Positions 1 through 7,759 of a stretch of 64,000 bases of DNA are shown here, piece by piece. Position 1 is the first letter of the stretch. Each line of letters opens with the position of its first letter. Source of the DNA: Acidaminococcus sp. (GTDB lineage Bacteria; Bacillota; Negativicutes; Acidaminococcales; Acidaminococcaceae); assembly GCA_022482815.1 (NCBI GenBank), contig JAKVOM010000001.1, positions 2,128,946 through 2,192,945 on the forward strand, read 5' to 3'. The position numbers and the translations under genes were made by a program. The notes beneath the pieces were generated by a model, which saw only the letters and a program-made list of their open reading frames with translations, did not search any database and was not told where the DNA came from.

Positions 1-568
1 GATTCTCCGGCTGCAGACGAATCTGTTTCAATTCACGGTAAAATCTTTTGATGGTAGTTTCCTCTCCGTTAATGAGGGCAACTACTACATCACCGTTGGA
101 AGCAAAATTCTGTCTGCGGACGAACACGTAATCGTGATCCAGGATACCGGCGTTTTTCATACTGTCGCCTTCTACCGTCATCATGAAAACGTCATCCTTG
201 GTGCCGAGCAGATCCACAGGAATAGGGTAGGTGTCTTCAATATTTTCGTCGGCAAGAATAGGATTGCCGGCATGAACAGCACCGACGAGGGGCACAGGAA
301 CCATAGTTTTCTGGCGCCAGGAGATGTCCTGGGTAATGCCGTAGGTCCGCGGTTTATCGGGGTTCCAGCTTAAAAAGCCCAACTGTGCTAACTTTTTGAG
401 GTTATTATGAACGCTGGCACTGGAAGCAAGGCCAACAGCTTTGCCGATTTCACGAACAGCAGGAGGAAAGCCATTTTTGAAGGTATATTCCTTAATATAT
501 TCTAAAATCTGACTCTGGCGGGGAGATAATGCAGTTTTCTTGGATGGATCTGAATTACGAGCTGCCAT
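1..568 (-). CDS. lexA: LexA repressor, 3' end cut off by the window edge
   Basis: SOS-response repressor and self-cleaving serine protease. The visible 189 residues start MAARNSDPSK, with an N-terminal winged helix-turn-helix (about 15-65, including FPPAVREIGKAVGL), the Ala100-Gly101 cleavage site in VHAGNP, catalytic Ser136 in EGDSM and catalytic Lys174 in TIKRF. Only the last few residues of the usual roughly 200-210 are missing. The ATG at 568 follows AAGGAGG with good spacing. A promoter and a palindromic operator lie directly upstream, suggesting autoregulation. Identification is secure; where the stop codon falls cannot be seen. Confidence 0.96.
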   Translation of the reverse strand, partial: MAARNSDPSKKTALSPRQSQILEYIKEYTFKNGFPPAVREIGKAVGLASSASVHNNLKKLAQLGFLSWNPDKPRTYGITQDISWRQKTMVPVPLVGAVHAGNPILADENIEDTYPIPVDLLGTKDDVFMMTVEGDSMKNAGILDHDYVFVRRQNFASNGDVVVALINGEETTIKRFYRELKQIRLQPEN

Positions 569-604
569 AGGAGAGCCTCCTTAAATTTATTCTATATACA
601 GTAA

Positions 605-633
605 AGTATAACAATAGATTTTCAAATAGTCAA
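605..633 (-). promoter_or_regulatory. lexA promoter
   Basis: Reading the minus strand, TTGACT (628-633) and TATACT (605-610) are separated by exactly 17 bp, a near-consensus sigma-70/SigA promoter. It sits 37 bp upstream of the lexA start and overlaps the palindrome at 630-645. Confidence 0.8.
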
Positions 634-645
634 ACAAATGTTTGA
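630..645. promoter_or_regulatory. Putative LexA operator (SOS box)
   Basis: A 16-bp palindrome, TCAAAC-AAAT-GTTTGA, has perfect 6-bp arms. It resembles the Bacillota SOS box (CGAAC-N4-GTTCG) with C/G changed to A/T at the second arm base pair. It overlaps the -35 box of the lexA promoter, where LexA binding would block RNA polymerase. Binding itself is inferred. Confidence 0.65.
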
Positions 646-944
646 AAGATAGAACAAGAATCAAACATAAACGAAAAAAGCTGCAGCAGAAAAAATATAA
701 TCATAAAAGCAGAATCGAATAACATAAATACAAAAATAAAAAATAAAGATCCATATAAAAAGGAACCAATAAAATGATGCTGGAGAAATTCGTACGAGAA
801 ATAAAATTATAAAGTGAAGCAGAAATAATAAATTAATAAGCAAAGCAGAGTGCAGCCAAAGTGACCTCTCTTTTTGCGTTTTATTTTACGTCCTATAATA
901 TATATTATGTAAAATTCTATCAAAAAATATGGACACATATAAAA
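646..944. other. AT-rich intergenic stretch with no supported gene
   Basis: The stretch is extremely AT-rich with A-tracts and poly-purine runs on the plus strand. Two minus-strand open frames of about 60 codons exist, but they are low-complexity, Phe/Tyr/Ile-rich and lack a Shine-Dalgarno sequence. No RNA gene or further inverted repeat was recognised. Confidence 0.5.
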
Positions 945-981
945 TAACCCCGAGGCGCATGGAATCTTGTGCTCGGGGTTA
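945..981 (-). terminator. Rho-independent terminator of the secreted-protein gene
   Basis: A perfect 10-bp stem TAACCCCGAG/CTCGGGGTTA (945-954 with 972-981) closes a 17-nt loop. On the minus strand it is followed by a T-rich stretch (TTTTATATG). It lies 24 bp downstream of the stop of the gene at 1006-2163. Confidence 0.75.
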
Positions 982-1005
982 ATCTGAGTCAAATTTGTAA
1001 TTTAA

Positions 1006-2163
1006 TTAGTCAGCAGCCGTTGTATTTTCTTCATCCTTCAGTAACGTAAAAGATTCTACGGCCTGGCGGAAGGCTCTGAGCTTCAAATCATAGTTGATGG
1101 TATCATCCGTCTGGAAATGAAGCATATAACCTTTGCCTTGCGGGTTCAGGAGATATGCGTTGAGGATAAAGGCCTTTTTCAAATCTTCGTTATCAGTAGA
1201 TTCGAAGAGGCTCCCGCGCAGGTCTCCGACCGTAATCGGTTCGTGCTTCAGGATTGTAATATTTGGTGTATACTGGGTGATTTTATTAATAAAGTTGGTT
1301 TCTGCCTGTGCGATGGTATCTTTGCTGGCATTTCCCAGTTCTCTGAAGCTGTCATCACTGAATTCCCGGATCATGAGGTTATCTGTATGGACACTGCTCA
1401 GGGATCTTGCAAAGATGACATTGTCAGCTCTTACCGTGAAGACGCGCCATCCGCTGGGAATCTCAATGCTGTAATGCTCTTTCGGCACTGTCAGAAGGTT
1501 GATATCCGGGTATCTCACGCGGCTTAATTTCATTTTTTGCGTCATGGCCTTCAGGGCTTGTCCTGCAGCATCCGCATTTTCATCAGTCGTTCTAACTGTC
1601 ACAACCAGCAGTGAGTTTTTCTGCGGCTGGTAAGCTTTACCAATGATATACGGCCGGTTTGTCTTTGCCGGATCATTCGGTTTTGCACGGAACTCGTAAC
1701 TTTTATCGTTGATGACGCGTTTTGGTTTTCTGGACGTTTCCTTATCAGCCGGTACCGTTTGTGTGGATTTCCCTTCCGCACGCTGACGCAGCCGGTCTAA
1801 CGCACTTCCGCCTGCCGCTTCGCCGGCACCAATCTGTTCTATGGTACCGTCCTGGTCATCCTGGATTTTGGCAAGGAATTTATCGAGTTCCTTTTTCTGT
1901 TCACTGGAATATTGTTTCATTGGAACAGAAATGAAACTCGGCAGCGCGTATAAATCGGCGCTTACCATGAAATCCTGTCCGACTTTAAAACGAATTCCGG
2001 TGGACGTATGATAAATTTCTTCGCTGCCCGGCGGTATCGTGATTGTATAGCCGCCGCTCTTAGGCTGATATGTATTTGCCTTCGCAGCCAGCACCGGGAT
2101 TGACGGATGAAGCGTCATCCACAGCAGCGAAGCTGTAGCTGCCAAAAAGCCTAATTTCTTCAT
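1006..2163 (-). CDS. Secreted protein with two related domains, function unknown
   Basis: The 385-residue product has a Sec signal peptide (MKKLGFLAATASLL..., probable cleavage after VLAAKA), so it should be exported and is not a lipoprotein. Two segments look like copies of one domain: YTITIPPGSEEIY near residue 38 and YSIEIPSGWRVFTV near residue 230, each followed by strand-rich sequence. They are joined by a charged, probably flexible region (about 110-160). The pattern recalls PsbP/Mog1/DcrB-like folds, but that is only an impression. The ATG at 2163 follows AGAGGGGG. It lies 94 bp downstream of mtaD, in the same direction, and ends at its own terminator. I do not recognise the family. 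Confidence 0.8.
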   Translation of the reverse strand: MKKLGFLAATASLLWMTLHPSIPVLAAKANTYQPKSGGYTITIPPGSEEIYHTSTGIRFKVGQDFMVSADLYALPSFISVPMKQYSSEQKKELDKFLAKIQDDQDGTIEQIGAGEAAGGSALDRLRQRAEGKSTQTVPADKETSRKPKRVINDKSYEFRAKPNDPAKTNRPYIIGKAYQPQKNSLLVVTVRTTDENADAAGQALKAMTQKMKLSRVRYPDINLLTVPKEHYSIEIPSGWRVFTVRADNVIFARSLSSVHTDNLMIREFSDDSFRELGNASKDTIAQAETNFINKITQYTPNITILKHEPITVGDLRGSLFESTDNEDLKKAFILNAYLLNPQGKGYMLHFQTDDTINYDLKLRAFRQAVESFTLLKDEENTTAAD

Positions 2164-2257
2164 GGCATCCCCCTCTTTACTTTTGTTATGCGATATTTTT
2201 ACAGGTATTCATAAGAAAGAGAAACTTATGTTTCCACGTCTCCCCTTCTCCCTGATT

Positions 2258-3538
2258 TTACGCTTTTGCTTTCATCCGTTTCAAACTTTCTTCTACTTTG
2301 GCACAGACTTTTTCGATATCAATGGTCTTGTATTCGCCCTTGGCGTAGAGCAGTTTGCCGTCGACCAGTACATGGTCTACGTCGTGGGAAGATGCGGCAT
2401 AAGCAAGCAGTGAATACCGGTCGTTCCGCGGGTACCATTCAGGAGAGGTCATATCATACAGGGCGATATCGGCCTTCCAGCCTTTTTCGATACGGCCAAG
2501 CTGCGGCATACCGACGGCCTGGGCCCCATATACGGTACCCATGGCAACGGCTTCCCGCGCCGGAACGGCTTTCGGATCTCCCGAAGCTGTCTTTGCCAGG
2601 AAAGCGGCCAGACGTACTTCTTCCAGCATATCAAGGTTATTATTGCTGGAAGCACCATCCGTACCGAGACCGACAGTAATGTTTTTAGCGAGCATGGATG
2701 CAGTAGGTGCAACGCCGCTGGCAAGTTTCAGGTTGCTCTGCGGATTATGAGCTACGCGGACATGATGGCGGGCCATGATGTCCATATCATCATCCGTGAC
2801 ATGAACGCAGTGTGCCGCAAGAGTGCCCAGTTCAAACAAACCAAGTTCTTCCATCAGGGCAATCGGCGTTTTGCCGTACTTTTTGATGCATTCTTTGACT
2901 TCCCCTTCCGTCTCGGAAAGGTGCATATGAATCTCGGCTCCCATCCGGGAAGCTTCCGCAATGACGGATTTGATATAGTCCGGAGTGCAGGTATAAGGCG
3001 CATGGGGACCGTACATGACATGAATCCGGTCGCTGCACTTGCCGTGCCAGTTTTTATAAAGCGCCGTATTTTCCTCCAGACGGGATTTTCCGTCTTCAGG
3101 TGAACTTCCTGTCAGGCCGCGGGATAAAACGGCTCTGATACCGCTTTCTGCAGCTGCGCGAGCCGTGTCCTCCATAAAGAAATACATATCGGCAAAACAT
3201 GTCGTTCCGGTCCGGAGCATTTCGGCAATGCCGAGCAGGCTGCCCCAGTAAACCGCGTCCGCGTCCAGATTGTTCTCCATGGGCCAGATATGGTTCTGCA
3301 GCCAGTCCATAAGCACCAAATCATCCGCATAGCTGCGGAACAAGGTCATGGCTACATGGGTGTGGGCATTGACAAAACCGGGGACGGCAAGGTGATTGGT
3401 ACCATCAATGACTTCGGTTCCCTCTGCGGGTTCTGTGCCAATATAAGCAATCTTTCCGTCCTTGATGCCAATGGAATATGTCTTACCATCATTTTTATCC
3501 AGGATTTCAGTGTTCTTGATGACTACATCATACGTCAT
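2258..3538 (-). CDS. mtaD: 5-methylthioadenosine/S-adenosylhomocysteine deaminase
   Basis: Cytosolic amidohydrolase of 426 residues, expected to convert methylthioadenosine to methylthioinosine and SAH to S-inosylhomocysteine. The metal-binding HxH is His59/His61 in NAHTHVAM. Further ligands and catalytic residues lie in MHLSETEGEV, AAHCVHV and LGTDGASSNNNLDM. Length and motif order fit the MtaD/SsnA group of metal-dependent hydrolases. It is 21 bp downstream of the phosphorylase gene, so the deaminase product could feed that enzyme. Other aminohydrolases of the TrzA/AtzA type share this fold; the neighbour makes MTA/SAH the best guess. Confidence 0.88.
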   Translation of the reverse strand: MTYDVVIKNTEILDKNDGKTYSIGIKDGKIAYIGTEPAEGTEVIDGTNHLAVPGFVNAHTHVAMTLFRSYADDLVLMDWLQNHIWPMENNLDADAVYWGSLLGIAEMLRTGTTCFADMYFFMEDTARAAAESGIRAVLSRGLTGSSPEDGKSRLEENTALYKNWHGKCSDRIHVMYGPHAPYTCTPDYIKSVIAEASRMGAEIHMHLSETEGEVKECIKKYGKTPIALMEELGLFELGTLAAHCVHVTDDDMDIMARHHVRVAHNPQSNLKLASGVAPTASMLAKNITVGLGTDGASSNNNLDMLEEVRLAAFLAKTASGDPKAVPAREAVAMGTVYGAQAVGMPQLGRIEKGWKADIALYDMTSPEWYPRNDRYSLLAYAASSHDVDHVLVDGKLLYAKGEYKTIDIEKVCAKVEESLKRMKAKA

Positions 3539-3559
3539 GCTGCGAAAAGACTCCTTTCA

Positions 3560-4366
3560 TCAAAAATCTTCAACATGGAAACCGCCGACAGCGCTTGCTG
3601 CTTCATGGCAATGACAGGTCGACATAACAGGGTCGTCATCCGTAATAAAAGCGTGCATGGCGGCGGCAATCTTCTTGCTGTTTTCTGCCATCATGGCGGT
3701 TACTTCTTCATGGGATAGAGGCGCAAAGCTGAGGCCGGAACCCATATTGGTAACAACTGAGCAGTTCGCATAGCAGATTTCGGCTTCTCTCGCAAGTTCT
3801 GCCTCGGGCATCTGGGTCATACCGGCCACATCGCCGCCCAGGCAGGCAAACATCCGGACTTCTGCCGCTGTTTCGTAGCGCGGTCCTTCTGTAACCACAT
3901 AGCAGCCGGCCTTGGCATGACGGATATTTTTCTTTGTCAAAGCCCTGATTAAACGTTCCCGTACGGCCGGGCAGTACGGGTAAGCAAAATCTATATGGCA
4001 GACGGGATGATTTCCGCCGTCAAAAAAGGTGTGATCCCGCCCCTTGGTAAAGTCAAGAATCTGATTGGTAACTACAAAAGTTCCGGGCTGCAGTGCCAGG
4101 TTCAGGGACCCTACAGCGGTAAAAGAAAGGATTTCGGTAACGCCCAGTTTTTTGAGAGCAAAAATATTGGCTTTATAGGGAATTTTATGCGGCGGTACAG
4201 AATGATGGACGCCGTGGCGAGCCATAAAATAAACAGTGTTGCCGCCCACGTTTCCCTTAAAGCAATGGGCTGTTCCGAATGGAGTTTCTACATCAAGCGG
4301 TGTCAGGGAACCGAATAAAGAAGTGTCTTCTACGCCGGTACCTCCGATGATTCCGATGATTCGCAT
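3560..4366 (-). CDS. Methylthioadenosine phosphorylase family, likely methylthioinosine-type
   Basis: Nucleoside phosphorylase of the PNP/MTAP family, 268 residues, starting MRIIGIIGGTG. I chose the ATG at 4366 because AGAGG precedes it by 8 nt; a GTG three codons earlier has no usable spacing. Family motifs are ARHGVHHSVPPHKIPYKANI, TAVGSLN, TEGPRYET and GMTQMPEAELARE. At the base-recognition site human MTAP has TDYD (two Asp that read the 6-amino group), while this protein has TNMG (Asn about residue 207). Asn there is the 6-oxopurine signature of PNP and of the Pseudomonas methylthioinosine phosphorylase, which also shares HIDF and GMT-MPEA. It is probably a methylthioinosine phosphorylase working after MtaD. 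Confidence 0.85.
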   Translation of the reverse strand: MRIIGIIGGTGVEDTSLFGSLTPLDVETPFGTAHCFKGNVGGNTVYFMARHGVHHSVPPHKIPYKANIFALKKLGVTEILSFTAVGSLNLALQPGTFVVTNQILDFTKGRDHTFFDGGNHPVCHIDFAYPYCPAVRERLIRALTKKNIRHAKAGCYVVTEGPRYETAAEVRMFACLGGDVAGMTQMPEAELAREAEICYANCSVVTNMGSGLSFAPLSHEEVTAMMAENSKKIAAAMHAFITDDDPVMSTCHCHEAASAVGGFHVEDF

Positions 4367-4371
4367 GTATT

Positions 4372-5037
4372 TCACCTCTGGTCGTTGATTTGTTCGATGA
4401 CGTCTGCCAGCTGCGGCAGCGTCTTAATAATAAAATCGGGTTTAATGTAATGATTAAAGTACGATTCCTTTAGGGAAGACCAGCCTACTTTAACGCTGGC
4501 TTTGCAGCCGGCAGCCATTCCGCTCATGAGGTCAAACGGGCTGTCTCCGACGCAGATGCACTCATTTCCCGGTAGGCCCAGTCTTTCCAGGGCAATCCTG
4601 GATGGCATCGGATCCGGTTTATGGAGTTTGCTGTCATGGACACCGACCACGCCTTCTACATATGGAGTCAGTCCCAGACAGTTAAGGCCGCGCTCGCACG
4701 TCTCATTGGTTTTACTGGTCACAATCATGGAACGGATTCCCCTTTCCTTGAGCAGGCGGCAGCCTTCTTTTACAGTCGGAAAGGGCCGGATGAGCTGGTC
4801 ATGGATGGCCAGCTGGTGAGGACGATAATAGGCCAGCATATCCTCCACTTTTACTTCGTTTCCCGCAAAGCGTGCCATAGCTTCCGGCATGGGAAGGCCG
4901 AAAGTAGCAAGGATTTCCTCATCCGAAGGTTCAAATCCTCTGAAGTGTTTTACGGTCATTTTAAAACAGTGAAGAATAAGCGGTGTGGTATTGGCCAGGG
5001 TACCGTCAAAATCAAAAAGAATGCCGCGAATGGCCAT
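4372..5037 (-). CDS. HAD-superfamily hydrolase, PpaX/Gph-like
   Basis: A 221-residue HAD subfamily IA phosphatase. Motif I is LFDFDGTLANT near the N-terminus, motif II is the VTSK in MIVTSKTN, and motif III/IV is KPDPMP with CVGDSPFDLMSG. A helical cap domain lies between motifs I and II. Closest known types are pyrophosphatase PpaX and phosphoglycolate phosphatase Gph; substrate cannot be told from sequence. The ATG follows GAGAGGAG. It is first in an operon with the MTI-type phosphorylase (5 bp apart) and mtaD, so a role in removing a phosphate from a salvage intermediate is possible. Confidence 0.85.
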   Translation of the reverse strand: MAIRGILFDFDGTLANTTPLILHCFKMTVKHFRGFEPSDEEILATFGLPMPEAMARFAGNEVKVEDMLAYYRPHQLAIHDQLIRPFPTVKEGCRLLKERGIRSMIVTSKTNETCERGLNCLGLTPYVEGVVGVHDSKLHKPDPMPSRIALERLGLPGNECICVGDSPFDLMSGMAAGCKASVKVGWSSLKESYFNHYIKPDFIIKTLPQLADVIEQINDQR

Positions 5038-5110
5038 AAAAGTCTCCTCTCATGTTAATGTCTATACCTGCTTATTTTACCATAATTGGAAGGCAAAATA
5101 AAATGAAGAA

Positions 5111-5150
5111 GAGGCTGTGGAGAAATGAAAATTCATCTCTTCACAGCCTC
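5111..5150 (-). terminator. Long hairpin terminator after the M20 peptidase gene
   Basis: Outer stem GAGGCTGTG/CACAGCCTC (5111-5119 with 5142-5150) continues inward as an AT-rich stem with one mismatch. On the minus strand a T-rich tail follows. It shares its GCTGTG/CACAGC stem with hairpins at 37768, 44854 and (partly) 47924. Confidence 0.7.
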
Positions 5151-5234
5151 TGTTTCGCAGATAAAGGCCCGCGCTGACCACAGATCAGGTAAATGCCAAA
5201 CGCTGGAAACCAAAAGCGCCTTACTATTTCTCCC

Positions 5235-6392
5235 TTACAGACGGCAAATGGAAGCTGCCGCAAGGATGCATTTTTCAGTCAGGGATGCGACATCGGCCGC
5301 TTCTTCATACGTATGAGCGCCTGTGCCGACTACACCCATACCACAAAGTGTCGGAATCCCTGCCTGGATGGGAATTCCGGCATCGGAAAGGCCTCCGACC
5401 TGGATGCCTTCGAGTTCTCCCATTCCGCCGTCCCGGGCCGTTTCCTGAACGCATGCAAAAAGCTTTTTTACGGCTTCCGTCGTATCCATGCACGGAATCG
5501 TATGGCTGATATCGAGTTCCGCTGTTGTATCCGGGACAGTGTGCTCTTTTGTCACACGGTCAAGCAGTGTAAAGATTTCCTTTCCGATGGCAGCTGTCCG
5601 GAAGCGGATACCGATACGGATGAGGCACTCAGCCGGAATCGTATTTTCTCCAATACCGCCTTCAACTGCGCCGCAGTTAATCAGTTTGCCGCGGGGAATA
5701 TCATTGGCTGCTTCCAGGGCGAGAATCTTATGTGCTGCTTCCAGAATGGCAGAACGCCCTTTTTCAGGAGCCCCGCCGGAATGAGCAGCAATGCCGTGCA
5801 CCCGGATTGATACAGGGCCTCCGCCATAGCGGCCGACTACGACTTTACCCTTAGCGGGTGCCGGTTCAAAATTAAATACGGCCGCAGCGTCCTTAACGGC
5901 TTCGGCAATACGTGCTTTACCGTCGGAACGCATATGAAGCGTTTCCTCATCAGGAACAAAGACCAGTCTGATGGGCCGCTTTTTATAGCCGGTCTGCTGC
6001 AGTGCTTTCAAAACGTAGAGCGCGATGACATCGCCGCCCTTCATATCGGCTACACCGGGGCCGTGAGCAAACCCTTTATCATCAATCCGGAAAGGATTTT
6101 TCTGTGCAGCCCCGGGCGTGAATACCGTGTCGATGTGTCCCATGAGGACCACAGGAGGCTGCTTCACATCTGTATTCCACTCCCCAATCACCATGTCACC
6201 GGCATTTAAAACCTTGACGCGGTGAACGGTGCAGCCTGCTTTTCCCATCTCATTTGACAGGATATTTCCTACTCTGTTTACCCCGTCAATCTGGTCAGGT
6301 CCGCTTTCTGTATTGACAATCTGTTTCCACAGCGCAAGCATGGATTCTTTTTGATTCGTTACAAAGGCTTTGATTTCATCGAACTGGTTCAC
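5235..6392 (-). CDS. M20 family metallopeptidase, carboxypeptidase G2-like
   Basis: Zinc-dependent exopeptidase of 385 residues, close in layout to glutamate carboxypeptidase (CPG2), which removes C-terminal glutamate from folates and peptides. Metal and catalytic positions are visible: GHIDTV, the bridging Asp in GVADMKGG, PDEET, NFEPA, and a C-terminal His in TGAHTYEE. The insert between them (VSIRVHGIAAHSGGAPEKG) is the usual dimerisation domain. It starts with GTG at 6392, 10 nt after AAGGAG. No signal peptide, so cytosolic. It is 14 bp downstream of a transporter gene, an arrangement like AbgT with AbgA/B; the pair may import and hydrolyse an N-acyl-glutamate or peptide. Substrate is inference. 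Confidence 0.87.
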   Translation of the reverse strand: MNQFDEIKAFVTNQKESMLALWKQIVNTESGPDQIDGVNRVGNILSNEMGKAGCTVHRVKVLNAGDMVIGEWNTDVKQPPVVLMGHIDTVFTPGAAQKNPFRIDDKGFAHGPGVADMKGGDVIALYVLKALQQTGYKKRPIRLVFVPDEETLHMRSDGKARIAEAVKDAAAVFNFEPAPAKGKVVVGRYGGGPVSIRVHGIAAHSGGAPEKGRSAILEAAHKILALEAANDIPRGKLINCGAVEGGIGENTIPAECLIRIGIRFRTAAIGKEIFTLLDRVTKEHTVPDTTAELDISHTIPCMDTTEAVKKLFACVQETARDGGMGELEGIQVGGLSDAGIPIQAGIPTLCGMGVVGTGAHTYEEAADVASLTEKCILAAASICRL

Positions 6393-6406
6393 TATGATCA
6401 GACTCC

Positions 6407-7567
6407 TTATAAGATATTTACGACAACTCCTGCAAGCAGAACTGATGTAATCGTAACCGTCACAAAGCCGGCCACGAGCATCTTAGGCAGCATATAATTA
6501 AGCAGTGCCGTGCGTTCCTGTTGATTCTGACCGATGGCTTCAGATACTTCCTGAGAAACAAGCATTGTTGTCGGGAAACCGAACGTACAAGTAATACCGA
6601 GGGAGACGCACAGCTCAAAGGGCAAGTGGAAAATCAGGCTGCACAGGAATCCGGAAAGGAAGACACCTGCTACCCCGAGTACAGCTGTGACAACCAGTGG
6701 CGGCAATACGGAAACCACGTGAGCCGGCGTGGTATTTCCCAAGGTCGTAAAAATGACTACGGTAACTAAAAAGATAATGAGACCGCTCGATTCCGTTTTC
6801 TTGAGAATACCTGCTTCCAGAAAGCCAAGTGCGTAGAACAACATGCCCATGAGAAGGCACATGACGAGGAAATGAACCCTTCCGCCTGTCAGCTTGGAAG
6901 CATAGAAAGCAATGGAAGCCACGATACCCAGTTTTGCCAGGTAAACCGAAGGCCGATCAAACAGGGACGGAAGCTTCATCGGTTTTTTTGCTTCATTTTC
7001 ACTTTTTTCCTGGCTGTACAGCGCTACAAATTCGCTGTCTTTCCGCAGCTTTTTGGCAAGACGGCGCAGCATCATGGAGGCGACCGGAATGCCAAAGAAC
7101 TTCTGGGTAACCAGAAGTACAAGGCAGAAGGTGGCTACATATTCTATGCCTTTTTTCTTAGCTCCGTCAAGCATAATCAGCGTCGCTGCGTTGCCGCCCG
7201 CAAAAATCGGCGAACCGGCAATAGCAAGTTTAGCGTCAATAAAGTGCTGACCAATCAGGATAATAGCAGCAACGGAAATGACAACGGCGGCCATGGAAGT
7301 CACAACAACTTTCCACTCCCGTTTCATTTCTGCAAAATCGATGGTTGTGCCAAGGGACACAATAAGCATACCTACCGTAAGCATACCCATTCCGGGAATC
7401 TGGGCAATCTTGATGATGTCCTTAGGGAACAGACCGGACCAGAAACCGGCCGTCAAAATAACAGAAATTCCCAGGACGGTCGATAAGACGGCACGTGTAC
7501 GCAGAGCAATGATTTCGCTTACAGCGTATACGATAAACAAAACAGTGAGCGCTACAATACTAGGCAT
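6407..7567 (-). CDS. Polytopic membrane transporter, GltS/carboxylate-type
   Basis: A protein of 386 residues with about ten hydrophobic helices and two pseudo-symmetric halves: GSPIFAGGNAATLIML in the first half and LGITCTFGFPTTMLVSQ in the second. A charged cytoplasmic loop (about 180-205) separates them. This architecture matches sodium:glutamate symporters (GltS) and related carboxylate transporters, but I cannot place it firmly in one family. I chose the ATG at 7567, 9 nt after AAGGAG, over a TTG two codons earlier that is too close. A consensus-like promoter precedes it, and the M20 peptidase gene follows, suggesting a shared glutamate-containing substrate. Confidence 0.75.
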   Translation of the reverse strand: MPSIVALTVLFIVYAVSEIIALRTRAVLSTVLGISVILTAGFWSGLFPKDIIKIAQIPGMGMLTVGMLIVSLGTTIDFAEMKREWKVVVTSMAAVVISVAAIILIGQHFIDAKLAIAGSPIFAGGNAATLIMLDGAKKKGIEYVATFCLVLLVTQKFFGIPVASMMLRRLAKKLRKDSEFVALYSQEKSENEAKKPMKLPSLFDRPSVYLAKLGIVASIAFYASKLTGGRVHFLVMCLLMGMLFYALGFLEAGILKKTESSGLIIFLVTVVIFTTLGNTTPAHVVSVLPPLVVTAVLGVAGVFLSGFLCSLIFHLPFELCVSLGITCTFGFPTTMLVSQEVSEAIGQNQQERTALLNYMLPKMLVAGFVTVTITSVLLAGVVVNIL

Positions 7568-7602
7568 AGACAATATCTCCTTATATTACACAGATTGTTT
7601 TC

Positions 7603-7632
7603 ATTATATATATTTAAGATTCATGTTGTCAA
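7603..7632 (-). promoter_or_regulatory. Promoter of the transporter-peptidase operon
   Basis: On the minus strand TTGACA (7627-7632) and TATAAT (7603-7608) are both perfect consensus hexamers, separated by 18 bp. It is 35 bp upstream of the chosen start codon. Confidence 0.82.
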
Positions 7633-7663
7633 TTTTTTGTCACAATTTCTAAAGCTTGCAAAT

Positions 7664-7696
7664 AGAAAGCCTTCCTTATGAGGCGGAAGGCTTTCT
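7664..7696 (-). terminator. Strong hairpin after the EIIC-like gene
   Basis: A perfect 12-bp stem AGAAAGCCTTCC/GGAAGGCTTTCT with a 9-nt loop. The T-tract following it on the minus strand is short, so termination efficiency is uncertain. It separates the EIIC-like gene from the transporter promoter. Confidence 0.6.
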
Positions 7697-7759
7697 AGCA
7701 TATAGAATCATTTAATTTGCAGATGGGAGCGTCAGTTCTTTGCTCCCCCACTCCCCTCT

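Noticed and set aside
661-992. Two overlapping minus-strand open frames of about 60 codons, hydrophobic
   Set aside because: Translation of AT-rich low-complexity DNA; no ribosome site and one crosses the terminator at 945-981.
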